DNA from: UBA1557 sp041675185
GTDB taxonomy: Bacteria > Patescibacteriota > Patescibacteriia > Magasanikbacterales > UBA922
Reading direction: 5' to 3'
Assembly: GCA_041675185.1 (NCBI GenBank)
Contig: JBAYUH010000001.1
Span: forward strand, 1-64,000
Length of the DNA: 64,000 nucleotides
The notes below the pieces were generated by a model. It was given only the letters and a program-made list of their open reading frames with translations. It was not told the origin of the DNA and did not search any database. The stretch's first letter is position 1. Each line of letters begins with the position of its first letter. A program made the translations under genes and the position numbers. Of the stretch, positions 52,228 to 61,024 are shown piece after piece.

Positions 52228-52365
52228 GAAAGTCCATAAAGTCTACAAAGTCCTTAAAGTCAAAAGTCATTAAAATAGCCAATAACCTATTACTAAAAGT
52301 AGTCTAACTTTATATTAATTTATAGGGACTTTCGACTTTATGAACTTTCGACTTTACAGACTTTT
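52228..52365. repeat. Inverted pair of AAAGTC arrays
   Basis: AAAGTC words (about 52229-52270) and inverse GACTTT words (about 52326-52363) flank a 55-base AT spacer. It occupies the divergent region between the sigma gene and the HTH gene. The rest of 52048-52487 holds palindromes for the HTH regulator and no coding sequence that I can support. Confidence 0.8.
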
Positions 52366-52529
52366 TTGTATACAATAATATATACTTTTAAAAAACAACC
52401 TCTTATAAACAAATTATTATCTTTGTATATAATACTGTATACAAAAAACCACAATTACCTTAATTTTAAGCCAAAAAAGAACCAAACTTGACAAAAAAGG
52501 CTTTTTTTGTTAATATTACCCTATACAAA
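52365..52529 (+). promoter_or_regulatory. Candidate operators TTTGTATA/TATACAAA of the HTH gene
   Basis: A perfect TTGTATACAA at 52366-52375, an inverted pair TTTGTATA (52422-52429) / TATACAAA (52438-52445), and a single TATACAAA at 52522-52529 across the predicted transcription start share one motif. Recurrence upstream of a HTH gene suggests autoregulation. Confidence 0.5.
52488..52516 (+). promoter_or_regulatory. Promoter of the HTH gene
   Basis: TTGACA (52488-52493), 17 bases and TAATAT (52511-52516). The ATG at 52539 would then have a leader of only about 16 bases, ruling out the frame start at 52488, which is the -35 box itself. Confidence 0.7.
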
Positions 52530-52538
52530 TGCCAATAT

Positions 52539-52880
52539 ATGTCAGAACCAATTAACAATTCAAAAGAAATAATTAGAGTGTCTATATCTGAGGCAGCAAG
52601 ATTATTTGGTGTAAACCCTCAGACTATTAGAAGAGCTATAAAAGGCCAAGAAATAACCTATGTTGTAGTGGCTGGCAGATATAAAATAAACTTTGAAAGT
52701 CTAGTAAATTGGTCACAAAAGAAAATTACAGTCAAAAACAAAGCAGAAAAATACGGTATTGGTCAGTATGTGGATAAGTGGAAAATAAAAAATACACTTT
52801 ACTCCCCTAGCAAAAAAAGTATCAAAAAAAAACCAAAAGAAGAATCAACAAATAATCCAGAAACACAAACATCAGCCTAA
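52539..52880 (+). CDS. Excisionase-family HTH regulator with basic tail
   Basis: The 113-residue protein from ATG 52539 has a MerR/excisionase-type HTH (VSISEAARLFGVNPQTIRRAIKGQEITYVVVAGRYKINFESLVNW, about residues 14-60). A Lys-rich, probably flexible tail follows. It has its own promoter and terminator and repeated palindromes upstream, so it looks like an autoregulated regulator. Like the HTH gene at 40590 it is bordered by an AAAGTC array. Neighbours on both sides (ECF sigma, LCP) are envelope genes. Confidence 0.82.
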   Translation: MSEPINNSKEIIRVSISEAARLFGVNPQTIRRAIKGQEITYVVVAGRYKINFESLVNWSQKKITVKNKAEKYGIGQYVDKWKIKNTLYSPSKKSIKKKPKEESTNNPETQTSA

Positions 52881-52900
52881 AGAAGGGCTGATGTTTTTAT
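52869..52900 (+). terminator. Intrinsic terminator of the HTH gene
   Basis: ACATCAGCC (52869-52877) and GGCTGATGT (52886-52894) with T-rich DNA behind. The left arm encodes the last residues of the protein. Confidence 0.85.
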
Positions 52901-52954
52901 TAGTAAAAAATTCATAAAGTCAATTATAAACTATAAATAAATCACTTAGTAAAA

Positions 52955-52983
52955 TTGCTAAAATAGTTTTTTTGTAGTATAAT
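52955..52983 (+). promoter_or_regulatory. Promoter of the LCP gene
   Basis: TTGCTA (52955-52960), 17 bases and TATAAT (52978-52983), ending 18 bases before the ATG at 53002. Confidence 0.7.
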
Positions 52984-53001
52984 TAATTTCACTTTACAAT
53001 T

Positions 53002-54447
53002 ATGGATAATGTTAATTTTTTATACGAAGAAAACCAAGAAGAAAAACCAAAAACTAACCTAAAAAAATGGTTATTTTTGTTGTTGATACCTCTAATTTTG
53101 ACTTTAGTTTTCTTTGGCTTCAGTTATGCAAAAAAAATAAGCAGTACAAAAAATCCTTTGGATTACAATGAAAACACTCTAGAACCAAAAAAACCTCAAG
53201 GACTATTCCAAAAATTGGCTTACCTATTGTTCAAACCAGAATCAAAATTAACAGGACAAAAAGATGATAGAATAAACGTTTTACTTCTTGGCATGGGCGG
53301 TCTTGGACATGACGGTCCCTACTTGACAGATACCATAATGATAGCTAGTATCAAACCATCTACCAATGATATAGCCTTGATATCCATTCCTCGTGATCTA
53401 GGAATAGAGATAGACGGATATGTCCGAAAAATAAATAGTGCCAATTCTATCGGAGAAGTACAAAAAGCTGAATGGGGTGGTGCTTATGCCACACAAGTAA
53501 TTTCAAAAACTTTCAATTTGGATATACCTTATTATATAAGAATAGATTTTCAAGCTTTTTCCGATATAATAGATGAAGTCGGTGGTGTACGTGTCAATGT
53601 AGACAACTCATTTACAGACTACATGTATCCTGCTGACAATGATTTGTACCAAACAGTTTCTTTCAAAAAAGGACTACAAACTTTTGACGGAGCAACAGCT
53701 CTAAAATTTACTCGTTCTAGACATGGTAACAATAGTGAAGGTTCAGATTTTGCCAGATCTTCCAGACAACAAAAAATCATACAAGCTCTCAAAGACAAAA
53801 TCTTATCTTTTAGCACTCTTACTAATCCAGTAAAAATAAAAAACATTATAGATTCTTTGGAAAAACACATGACCACCAATATGGGATTTGATGAAATACT
53901 CAGTTTCATACGCATGGCCAAAGATATTCAAGGAGACAATGTCAAACATCTAGTTTTGGATGATAGCATTGGTGGTTACTTACATAGTTATACAGGAGTT
54001 GATGGTGCTTTTCTACTAGGCCCTAATACAGGAAATTTTGATGAAATAAATAGTGCTATACAAAATATCTTTACAGATAGTAATATTGCCAAAGTGACTA
54101 CGACAACTGATGAAACACCACTTCAAGAATCACCAAAATTAGATTGGGCTACAGTAGAGATTGAAAATGGTACTTGGCAAGCAGGATTAGCTGCTAGACT
54201 AAAACAAAGATTGCTCGATGAAAAATTTTTTATAGATAATGTTGGTAATTTGGCAACAGAACTAAAACCATTTAGTAATAGTGGAATTTATTCCTTTGCA
54301 CCAAAAGACAAAGACATCACAGGAGTCTTGGAAGGATTACAAAAAGAATTACATATACCAATAAAAATAGACGTACCAAACGGTATCAAACCTATGTCAA
54401 GCTCTACTGACATTATAGTAGTTTTGGGGGATGACTTCGTTGAGTAA
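53002..54447 (+). CDS. LytR-CpsA-Psr (LCP) family glycan ligase
   Basis: LCP proteins transfer glycans from lipid carriers to peptidoglycan or protein outside the membrane. The 481-residue product has a cytoplasmic start and one membrane helix (about 22-44). The LCP domain has INVLLLGMGG, LTDTIMIASI, the arginine-bearing SIPRDLGIEI, KINSANSIGE, VGGVRVNVDN and FTRSRHGNNSEGSDFARSSRQQKII. The last 100 residues resemble a LytR C-terminal domain (VEIENGTWQAGLAARLKQRL). It is a second candidate besides the O-antigen-ligase-like protein for attaching the glycan made by this region. Confidence 0.93.
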   Translation: MDNVNFLYEENQEEKPKTNLKKWLFLLLIPLILTLVFFGFSYAKKISSTKNPLDYNENTLEPKKPQGLFQKLAYLLFKPESKLTGQKDDRINVLLLGMGGLGHDGPYLTDTIMIASIKPSTNDIALISIPRDLGIEIDGYVRKINSANSIGEVQKAEWGGAYATQVISKTFNLDIPYYIRIDFQAFSDIIDEVGGVRVNVDNSFTDYMYPADNDLYQTVSFKKGLQTFDGATALKFTRSRHGNNSEGSDFARSSRQQKIIQALKDKILSFSTLTNPVKIKNIIDSLEKHMTTNMGFDEILSFIRMAKDIQGDNVKHLVLDDSIGGYLHSYTGVDGAFLLGPNTGNFDEINSAIQNIFTDSNIAKVTTTTDETPLQESPKLDWATVEIENGTWQAGLAARLKQRLLDEKFFIDNVGNLATELKPFSNSGIYSFAPKDKDITGVLEGLQKELHIPIKIDVPNGIKPMSSSTDIIVVLGDDFVE

Positions 54448-54450
54448 GAA

Positions 54451-54534
54451 ATAGATTTTGAATTTCAAATTACCATACCATTAGACATTTCAAAATTAAT
54501 TTATTGTTTAAAAATTTAAAATTCGAAATTATTT
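54451..54534. repeat. AT-rich inverted words between LCP and der
   Basis: TTTTGAATTTCAAATT near 54453 and AAAATTTAAAATTCGAAATT near 54510 are inverse-related words of the AT-rich family. No other feature is seen in this gap. Confidence 0.55.
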
Positions 54535-54540
54535 GAATAT

Positions 54541-55920
54541 ATGATAGAAAAAAAAATCATCAAAAATAATTTACCAACCATAGTTCTCATCGGCAGAGCC
54601 AATGTTGGTAAATCTACTTTTTTCAATACTTTATTGGAATACAAAAAAGCTTTAGTTTCCAATATATCAGGAACAACTAGAACCAACAACGAAGGAGTCG
54701 CTGTTTGGCGTGGCAAAGAAATAAATATTATTGATACCGGAGGTGTGGATAATGATGAAAATGAATTTTTTGCTAATGAAATAATCCAACAAGCCACTAT
54801 GGCGCTAGAAAGTGCGGATATAATAATCATGCTGGTTGACGCTCAATCCCCTCTCTTACCTCAAGAAAAAGAATTGGCTAAAAAAATAAAAAGTACTTAC
54901 AAAGACAAAAAAATATTTTTAGTTGCCAACAAAGCCGACGACAAAAAAGATGTAATGAGTTTTGACCAAAGTTATTACAAACTAGGTCTTGGTGAACCAA
55001 TTTTAATTTCAGCTATAAATGGCAAAGGTGTTGGTGATTTCTTGGATATTTTATACAAAAATTTGAATAAATTATCCAAACGTCCAAAAAAGACTAAAGA
55101 AAAAATTGAAACTACAAAAGTCAGTCTAATAGGCAAACCAAATGTTGGCAAATCATCAATTTTCAACAAAATAATTGGAGAAGACAAAGTAATTGTTAGT
55201 GATATTGCTCACACTACTCGCGAACCATTTGATACAGACATTGAATATGATTTTGATGGAAAAAAACACAAAATTACTTTCATAGACACAGCTGGTATTC
55301 GTCGCAAAGCCAGAGTAGATGGTTACCTAGAAAGAGCTGGTATACAAAGAAGTATTGATACTATCGTTCATTCTGATATTATTTTATTAGTTTTGGATGG
55401 TAGTGAACCTATCTCTACTCAAGATATGCAACTTGGCGGTCTAATAGAAAAAAAGAGTAAAAGTGTTATAATAATAGTAAACAAATGGGATCTAGCAGAA
55501 GATAATAGTGATTCTCACAGAAATGAAGTCAAACAAATGGTCTATAGTCACTTTCCTCATTTGGATTTTTCACCTATACTATTTATAAGTGGCAAAACTG
55601 GCTACAGAACACAACAAATTTTCCCAACAATTTTGAAAGCTATCGAAGCTAGAAAAACCACAATTACAGAAAATGCTCTAAGTAAATTCATAGATCGTAT
55701 TGTCAAAACTCACAAACCATCTCGCGGTAAAGGTACCAAACAACCAAAAGTTCTTGGATTCAAACAAATAAATACTGAACCACCGATTTTCAAATTATTT
55801 ATCAAACAACGCACTTCACTTCATCGTTCTTATTTGAATTTTATTGAAAACAAACTCCGTGAAAAATTCAATTTTCTAGCTACACCAATTGTTATCAAGA
55901 TGGCAAAGGTCAAAAAATAA
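54541..55920 (+). CDS. der: Ribosome biogenesis GTPase Der (EngA)
   Basis: Der assists assembly of the large ribosomal subunit. The 459-residue product has the unique tandem GTPase layout. G domain 1 has GRANVGKST, DTGG and NKAD. G domain 2, from about residue 195, has GKPNVGKSS, DTAGIRRKARV and NKWD. The C-terminal KH-like domain ends LREKFNFLATPIVIKMAKVKK. Length and motifs are standard. pth follows 17 bases later. Confidence 0.96.
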   Translation: MIEKKIIKNNLPTIVLIGRANVGKSTFFNTLLEYKKALVSNISGTTRTNNEGVAVWRGKEINIIDTGGVDNDENEFFANEIIQQATMALESADIIIMLVDAQSPLLPQEKELAKKIKSTYKDKKIFLVANKADDKKDVMSFDQSYYKLGLGEPILISAINGKGVGDFLDILYKNLNKLSKRPKKTKEKIETTKVSLIGKPNVGKSSIFNKIIGEDKVIVSDIAHTTREPFDTDIEYDFDGKKHKITFIDTAGIRRKARVDGYLERAGIQRSIDTIVHSDIILLVLDGSEPISTQDMQLGGLIEKKSKSVIIIVNKWDLAEDNSDSHRNEVKQMVYSHFPHLDFSPILFISGKTGYRTQQIFPTILKAIEARKTTITENALSKFIDRIVKTHKPSRGKGTKQPKVLGFKQINTEPPIFKLFIKQRTSLHRSYLNFIENKLREKFNFLATPIVIKMAKVKK

Positions 55921-55937
55921 AAAATTTAAACTCTGAT

Positions 55938-56483
55938 ATGAAATTAATAGTAGGACTAGGCAATCCAGGCAAAAAATACGAAAAAACTCGTCACAATGTC
56001 GGATTTTTGATACTTGATCAACTACATGAAAATCTTCTATCCTGTGGCATAAATGATTGGGAATTGAGTAAAAAATTCAATGCTCTTATTTCTGGTTGTG
56101 TAGTGCACAATGAAAAAGTAATTTTAGTCAAACCTATGACCTTCATGAACAAATCTGGAGAAGCTGTCCAAAATATTGGACAATTTTACAAAATGAATAG
56201 AAAAGATATTATAGTAATTCATGATGATAAAGATATTTTGCTTGGTGAAGTAAGATTACAAGAAAACCGTGGTCCTGCAGGACACAATGGAATAAAATCA
56301 ATTATAGAACATATTGGCACACAAGATTTCTGGAGATTTCGTATTGGTATTGCTAGTGAAAACAAAAAAAGAATGGCTGACACTATCAAATTTGTTTTGG
56401 GTAAATTTGGTATTTTGGAAAAGAAAAAATTACAAAATAGTGTTGATAAAACAATAGCAAAAATAATGGAGCTTGTATCTTAA
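55938..56483 (+). CDS. pth: Peptidyl-tRNA hydrolase
   Basis: Pth frees tRNA from peptides dropped by ribosomes. The 181-residue protein begins MKLIVGLGNPGKKYEKTRHNVGFLILD with the catalytic His in RHNVGF. KPMTFMNKSGEAV, the Asp in VIHDDKDI, and RGPAGHNGIKSIIEHIGTQDFWRFRIGI complete the family signature. It overlaps the extended dprA frame by eleven bases, and is co-transcribed with der. Confidence 0.96.
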   Translation: MKLIVGLGNPGKKYEKTRHNVGFLILDQLHENLLSCGINDWELSKKFNALISGCVVHNEKVILVKPMTFMNKSGEAVQNIGQFYKMNRKDIIVIHDDKDILLGEVRLQENRGPAGHNGIKSIIEHIGTQDFWRFRIGIASENKKRMADTIKFVLGKFGILEKKKLQNSVDKTIAKIMELVS

Positions 56484-56541
56484 ATCAGCAAGTACAGTAG
56501 AGTCAACAGATCTTTCACTCCGTTCAAGATTTTTTAACCAC

Positions 56542-57621
56542 ATGCAAAAAGAAATTCTCCTAGCTCATTTTCCAAAAATTACTGTTAATCGCTACCAGCA
56601 ACTACTGGCAGTTTTTTCTTCTTTGGATGAAGTTTGGGAAGCAGAGTTTGATGAACTTTTGAAAAGTAAAATTGATGAAAAAATAATCCATGAATTTCTA
56701 GTTTGGCGAGAAAAACTTGATGAAGAAAAAATTCATAAAATTCTTGAACAAGAAAAAATCAGTTGCTTGATCCTAACAGACAAAAACTATCCGAAACTAC
56801 TCAAAGAAGTTTATGATCCACCATTTTGTCTTTTCGTACGAGGTAAACTTGCACCAGACGATTTCAATCTCGCTGTTGTTGGTACTAGAAAATATAGTAC
56901 TTATGGTAAACAAGTGACTGAAAAATTGGTTGGTGAATTGTCTAACCAAGGTGTAACTATTGTTAGTGGCTTAGCTTTTGGTATAGATATTATTGCTCAC
57001 ACTACCACACTTCAAAATCATGGCAAAACTATTGCCGTACTTGGATCTGGCATAAATAGACATCACATCTATCCCGGAGAGCACAAAAATATAGCTGAGC
57101 AAATTGTAGAAAATAATGGAGCTCTAATTTCTGAATATCCTCCAGGGACTTTGCCAAACAAATTTACTTTTCCTAGAAGAAATAGAATTATTGCCGGCAT
57201 GTCACTTGGTACTTTAGTCATTGAGGCAGCTGAGAAATCTGGAGCATTGATTACTGCAGAATATGCTATGGAATCTGGTCGCGAAGTCTTTGCTATACCA
57301 CAAAACATCACTTCTCCTACATCCAAAGGAACAAACAATCTTCTCAAAAACGGTGCAAAACTAGTTACTAGCAGTGAAGACATACTTGAAGGTCTAGATT
57401 TGCAAGATATCGAAGTTTATGTTACAAATAAACAAATTTTGGGAGATTCACCACAAGAAAATGCTGTTTTGGCCGTATTAAGTCAAGAACCAAAACATAT
57501 TGATGAGATTACCAAAGCTAGCAAACTTAGTAGTACTGAGATTAGCGCCACCTTGACAATTATGGAAATGAAAGGTAAAGTCCGCAATCTCGGAAATATG
57601 ATGTATATCGTGCGTGGATGA
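56542..57621 (+). CDS. dprA: DNA processing protein DprA
   Basis: DprA protects incoming single-stranded DNA and loads RecA during natural transformation. The frame is open from a TTG at 56473, but ATG 56542 gives a natural start (MQKEILLAHFPK, 359 residues). The Rossmann-like core has AVVGTRKYSTYGKQVTEKLVGELS, TIVSGLAFGIDIIAH, AVLGSGINRHHIYP, SEYPPGTLPNKFTFPRRNRIIAGMS and EAAEKSGALITAEYAMESGREVFAIP. The winged-helix DML1-like tail follows (AVLAVLSQEPKHIDEI...). It is followed by topA, a frequent order in bacteria. Its presence hints at DNA uptake. Confidence 0.95.
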   Translation: MQKEILLAHFPKITVNRYQQLLAVFSSLDEVWEAEFDELLKSKIDEKIIHEFLVWREKLDEEKIHKILEQEKISCLILTDKNYPKLLKEVYDPPFCLFVRGKLAPDDFNLAVVGTRKYSTYGKQVTEKLVGELSNQGVTIVSGLAFGIDIIAHTTTLQNHGKTIAVLGSGINRHHIYPGEHKNIAEQIVENNGALISEYPPGTLPNKFTFPRRNRIIAGMSLGTLVIEAAEKSGALITAEYAMESGREVFAIPQNITSPTSKGTNNLLKNGAKLVTSSEDILEGLDLQDIEVYVTNKQILGDSPQENAVLAVLSQEPKHIDEITKASKLSSTEISATLTIMEMKGKVRNLGNMMYIVRG

Positions 57622-57636
57622 TAATGTGCTATTATA

Positions 57637-57735
57637 CCTAAATAACAAATTACAAAATCCAAATAACAAATCAAATCCAAAATCTAAATATCAAAAATTT
57701 GTAATTTGGATTTTGTAATTTGAAATTTGTTTGTA
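57637..57735. repeat. CAAATTACAAAATCC words, inverted
   Basis: CAAATNN words (about 57637-57690) are followed by the inverse (TTTGTAATTTGGATTTTGTA, about 57700-57730). Same family as 19340-19468. It fills the dprA-topA gap. Confidence 0.65.
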
Positions 57736-57786
57736 TCTTGTTTCTTGTAACTTACATTTAACTCACAATACTAAAAAGAACGTTTT

Positions 57787-60057
57787 ATGAAATTAGTCAT
57801 CGTTGAGTCTCCTACCAAAGCCAAAACAATTTCCAAATTTCTAGGATCAGCTTACAAAGTTGAATCTTCTTTTGGACATATCCGTGATTTACCAAAAAGT
57901 AAAATGGGTATTGATATTGCTGGTGGTACATTTGAACCAGCTTACGAAGTACCAAAAGACAAGACAGCTCAAGTGACTAAACTAAAAAAATTAGCCAAAG
58001 AAGCTACTGAAGTGATATTCGCATCCGATGAGGACCGTGAAGGAGAAGCTATTTCTTGGCACTTGGCTGAAATTTTCAAAATTGATCCAGCCAAAGCCAA
58101 ACGTATTGTTTTTCATGAAATCACTAAAAGTGCAATTGAAGAAGCTCTAGCCAACCCTCGTCATATTGATCAAAAATTAGTTGATGCCCAACAAGCCCGC
58201 CGTATTTTGGATAGAATAGTTGGTTATGAATTATCACCTTTCTTATGGAAAAAAGTTTCCAGAGGTCTCTCAGCTGGACGTGTCCAATCTGTTGCAGTTC
58301 GCCTAGTAGTAGAAAGAGAACAAGAAAGAAATGCTTTTGTAGCAGAAGAATATTGGTCACTCGATGCACTATTTCACAAAGGACAAGACTTCTCTAGTAA
58401 ATTATATAGTATTGATGACAAAAAAATAGACAAACTTGATTTGAAAAAACAAATTCAAATAGATAATATTTTGAAAGATTTGGAAAGTAGCAAATACATT
58501 ATAAAAGATTTGACTAAAAAAGAAACCAAACGCACTCCTCCACCTCCTTTTACAACTTCAACTTTACAACAACATGCAAGTTACAAAATGGGTTACTCTG
58601 CCAAACAAACCATGCGCCTTGCTCAACAACTTTATGAAGGTATCAAAATTGGTAGTGAAGGCCAAGTCGGTCTGATTACTTATATGCGTACTGATTCTCT
58701 AAATTTGTCAGAAAAATTTTTGACTGAAACAAAAAGTTTTGTTAGTAAAAATTATGGTGCCAAATATACTTTGGACAGACCTCGTGTTTACAAAAACAAA
58801 AGTAAAAATGCCCAAGAAGCCCATGAAGCGATTCGCCCAACCGATCCAAACAAAACTCCAGAATCAATCAGTGCTTATCTAGATCCTCAACAGTTGAAAC
58901 TATATTCTCTTATTTGGAAACGTGCAGTTGCCACTCAATTAGCCACTGCGACTTTGGACAAAACTACTATAGATGTACAAGCCAAACAATATATGTTTAG
59001 AACCAGTGGTCAAACAATAGTCTTTGACGGCTGGCTCAAACTTTATCCAGAACAAACAAAAGAAGAAATGTTGCCTACATTGTCTATTGGAGAAGAAGTT
59101 GCTTGCAAAGAACTAAAACCTGAACAACACTTTACTGAACCAAAACCACGCTACTCTGATGCGACTTTGGTCAAAGCTCTAGAAGAATATGGTATTGGCC
59201 GTCCATCTACTTATGCTCCAACAATTTCCACAATTGAAAGTCGTGGCTATGTAGAGCGTGATGAAAACAAAAGATTGAAACCATTAGATATTGCGATGCT
59301 CGTCAATAGTATTTTGGTTGAACACTTCGATCAAATTGTAGATTACAAATTCACAGCTGGTATGGAAGAAAATCTTGATGAAATAGCCAATGGCACCAAA
59401 GACTGGCAACCAATTATCAGTAATTTTTATGTTCCATTTCACAAAAATTTACTAGAAAAAACAGGAAGTCTAACCAAAGAAGAAACCAATGCCATGCGTG
59501 AAATTGGTATTGATCCCAAATCAAAAAAACCAATCTATGGACGCATTGGACGCTTCGGACCTTTTGTTCAAAAAGGTAGTAAAGATGATGAAGAAAAACC
59601 AACTTTTGCCAAACTAAAATCTAATCAAAGTGTAGAAACAATTACCTTAGCAGAAGCTCTAGAACTATTTCAACTACCACGGACTCTTGGTAAAGATGAA
59701 GATGGCGAAGAAATATTAGCCAACATCGGGCGCTTCGGACCTTATATCAAAGTTGGTGCCAAATTTTATTCTACCAAAGATGATGATCCATATACTATCA
59801 CATTAGAAAAAGCTTTGGAAATAATCAAAGAAAAGAAAGAAGCTGGCGCCAACAAAACAATCAAACTCTTCAAAGACAGTCCAATTCAAGTCCTCAATGG
59901 TCGCTATGGCCCGTATATAACAGACACTGAAAAGAAAATAAATGCCAAAATTCCTAAAGATAAAGAACCAAAAGAACTGACACAAGAAGAATGTGAAAAA
60001 CTAATTGCTGAAGCACCAAGTAAAAAACGCGGAAGTTGGACTAAGAAAAAAAATTAA
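57787..60057 (+). CDS. topA: DNA topoisomerase I
   Basis: TopA relaxes negative supercoils by single-strand passage. The 756-residue type IA enzyme begins KLVIVESPTKAKTISKFLG with the Toprim Glu at residue 8. ASDEDREGEAISWHL holds the acidic Asp81 and Asp83. GRVQSVAVRLVVERE and the active-site Tyr301 in LITYMRTDSLNLS follow, then RPSTYAPTISTIESRGYVER. The tail has no zinc-finger cysteines. It carries three GRFGPFV/YI-type repeats (about 575-725), as in many bacteria lacking the Zn type, and ends in a Lys-rich stretch. Confidence 0.96.
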   Translation: MKLVIVESPTKAKTISKFLGSAYKVESSFGHIRDLPKSKMGIDIAGGTFEPAYEVPKDKTAQVTKLKKLAKEATEVIFASDEDREGEAISWHLAEIFKIDPAKAKRIVFHEITKSAIEEALANPRHIDQKLVDAQQARRILDRIVGYELSPFLWKKVSRGLSAGRVQSVAVRLVVEREQERNAFVAEEYWSLDALFHKGQDFSSKLYSIDDKKIDKLDLKKQIQIDNILKDLESSKYIIKDLTKKETKRTPPPPFTTSTLQQHASYKMGYSAKQTMRLAQQLYEGIKIGSEGQVGLITYMRTDSLNLSEKFLTETKSFVSKNYGAKYTLDRPRVYKNKSKNAQEAHEAIRPTDPNKTPESISAYLDPQQLKLYSLIWKRAVATQLATATLDKTTIDVQAKQYMFRTSGQTIVFDGWLKLYPEQTKEEMLPTLSIGEEVACKELKPEQHFTEPKPRYSDATLVKALEEYGIGRPSTYAPTISTIESRGYVERDENKRLKPLDIAMLVNSILVEHFDQIVDYKFTAGMEENLDEIANGTKDWQPIISNFYVPFHKNLLEKTGSLTKEETNAMREIGIDPKSKKPIYGRIGRFGPFVQKGSKDDEEKPTFAKLKSNQSVETITLAEALELFQLPRTLGKDEDGEEILANIGRFGPYIKVGAKFYSTKDDDPYTITLEKALEIIKEKKEAGANKTIKLFKDSPIQVLNGRYGPYITDTEKKINAKIPKDKEPKELTQEECEKLIAEAPSKKRGSWTKKKN

Positions 60058-60202
60058 TATCAAAAAAATCAAAAAAATAATATAATTTTTTCTATATAGA
60101 TTTTTAAGAAATCAAAATCTCTTTTAATACAAAAAAATCTATTTAAAAAAGATTCCAAACCAAGTCCACATAATGACGCTGGTGTTTTTTAATCCTTCAA
60201 GA

Positions 60203-60231
60203 TTGCCCAAATACCCCCTCTTGTGTATACT
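60203..60231 (+). promoter_or_regulatory. Promoter of the CxxC protein gene
   Basis: TTGCCC (60203-60208), 17 bases and TATACT (60226-60231), 39 bases before the ATG. The 60058-60202 stretch shows only AT-rich DNA. Confidence 0.6.
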
Positions 60232-60270
60232 ATAGACATCCTGAATTAAGCTCAGAATTAATTTATCAAC

Positions 60271-60960
60271 ATGATCAACAAAACCAAACAAGAACTCCAA
60301 GCTCGTCTCAAAAAAATCCAAGAAAGCCTCGGCAAAACCAAAGATATTGAATTAAAAAAACTTTCCGAATTCGGCGACGAGGTCTTCGCTGCTTTTGAGC
60401 GCGCCATGAATACTCTCGATGCCAAGACCAATGTCTTAACCGAGCTAAAAGCTCAACGAGAAAAACTAAAACAATGGAAAATAAGTTCACTCAAGAGTAT
60501 TTTTCCTATCAATCTTCGTTATTTGATTAGTATGCCATTTATCTATGGTATGTTTGTTCCAGCACTATTTTTCCATATTTGTATGGAAATTTATCATCAA
60601 ATAGCTTTTAGATTCTATAGTATTCCACGTGTTAAAGCTAGAGATTATTTCATTTACGATCGACAATTACTTCCCTACCTCAACTGGTTAGAAAAATTCA
60701 ATTGTGTCTATTGTAGTTACTTCAACAATCTTCTTCGCTATGCTACTGAGATTGCTGGACGTACAGAGCGCTACTGGTGCCCAATCAAATATGCCAATAG
60801 AATAAGAAAAACACATAGTCAATACAATAAATTTGTTGATTATCTCGATGCCCAAAATTTCCACGACAAATGGGAAAACTTGAGAGATTTTTCTGATATC
60901 AAAGAAACTGAGAAAAAAACTTGTGATTTTATTGAAAAGAAAAAAGATACCATTGCCTAA
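60271..60960 (+). CDS. Conserved hypothetical protein with NCVYCSY motif
   Basis: The 229-residue protein has a coiled-coil-like start (about 1-70), a moderately hydrophobic middle (FIYGMFVPALFFHICMEIYHQIAF, probably membrane-associated) and a conserved second half. That half contains RDYFIYDRQLLPYLNWLEKFNCVYCSYFNNLLRYATEIAGRTERYWCPIKYA-type sequence. CxxC plus a third cysteine (YWCPIK) suggests a metal or redox site. From memory, this core is widespread in bacteria as an uncharacterised protein. It has its own promoter and no functional context beyond topA and the RSH gene. Confidence 0.8.
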   Translation: MINKTKQELQARLKKIQESLGKTKDIELKKLSEFGDEVFAAFERAMNTLDAKTNVLTELKAQREKLKQWKISSLKSIFPINLRYLISMPFIYGMFVPALFFHICMEIYHQIAFRFYSIPRVKARDYFIYDRQLLPYLNWLEKFNCVYCSYFNNLLRYATEIAGRTERYWCPIKYANRIRKTHSQYNKFVDYLDAQNFHDKWENLRDFSDIKETEKKTCDFIEKKKDTIA

Positions 60961-61024
60961 AATAAAGGTTTTTGTTATATTAGATAAAGGAGATTAGTGT
61001 AAAATAAACAAATTTAATATATAT

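Noticed and set aside
52100..52282. 60-residue frame in the sigma-HTH gap
   Set aside because: Its residues (FDFKDFVDFMDF) are the AAAGTC array read in reverse, with no start signal.
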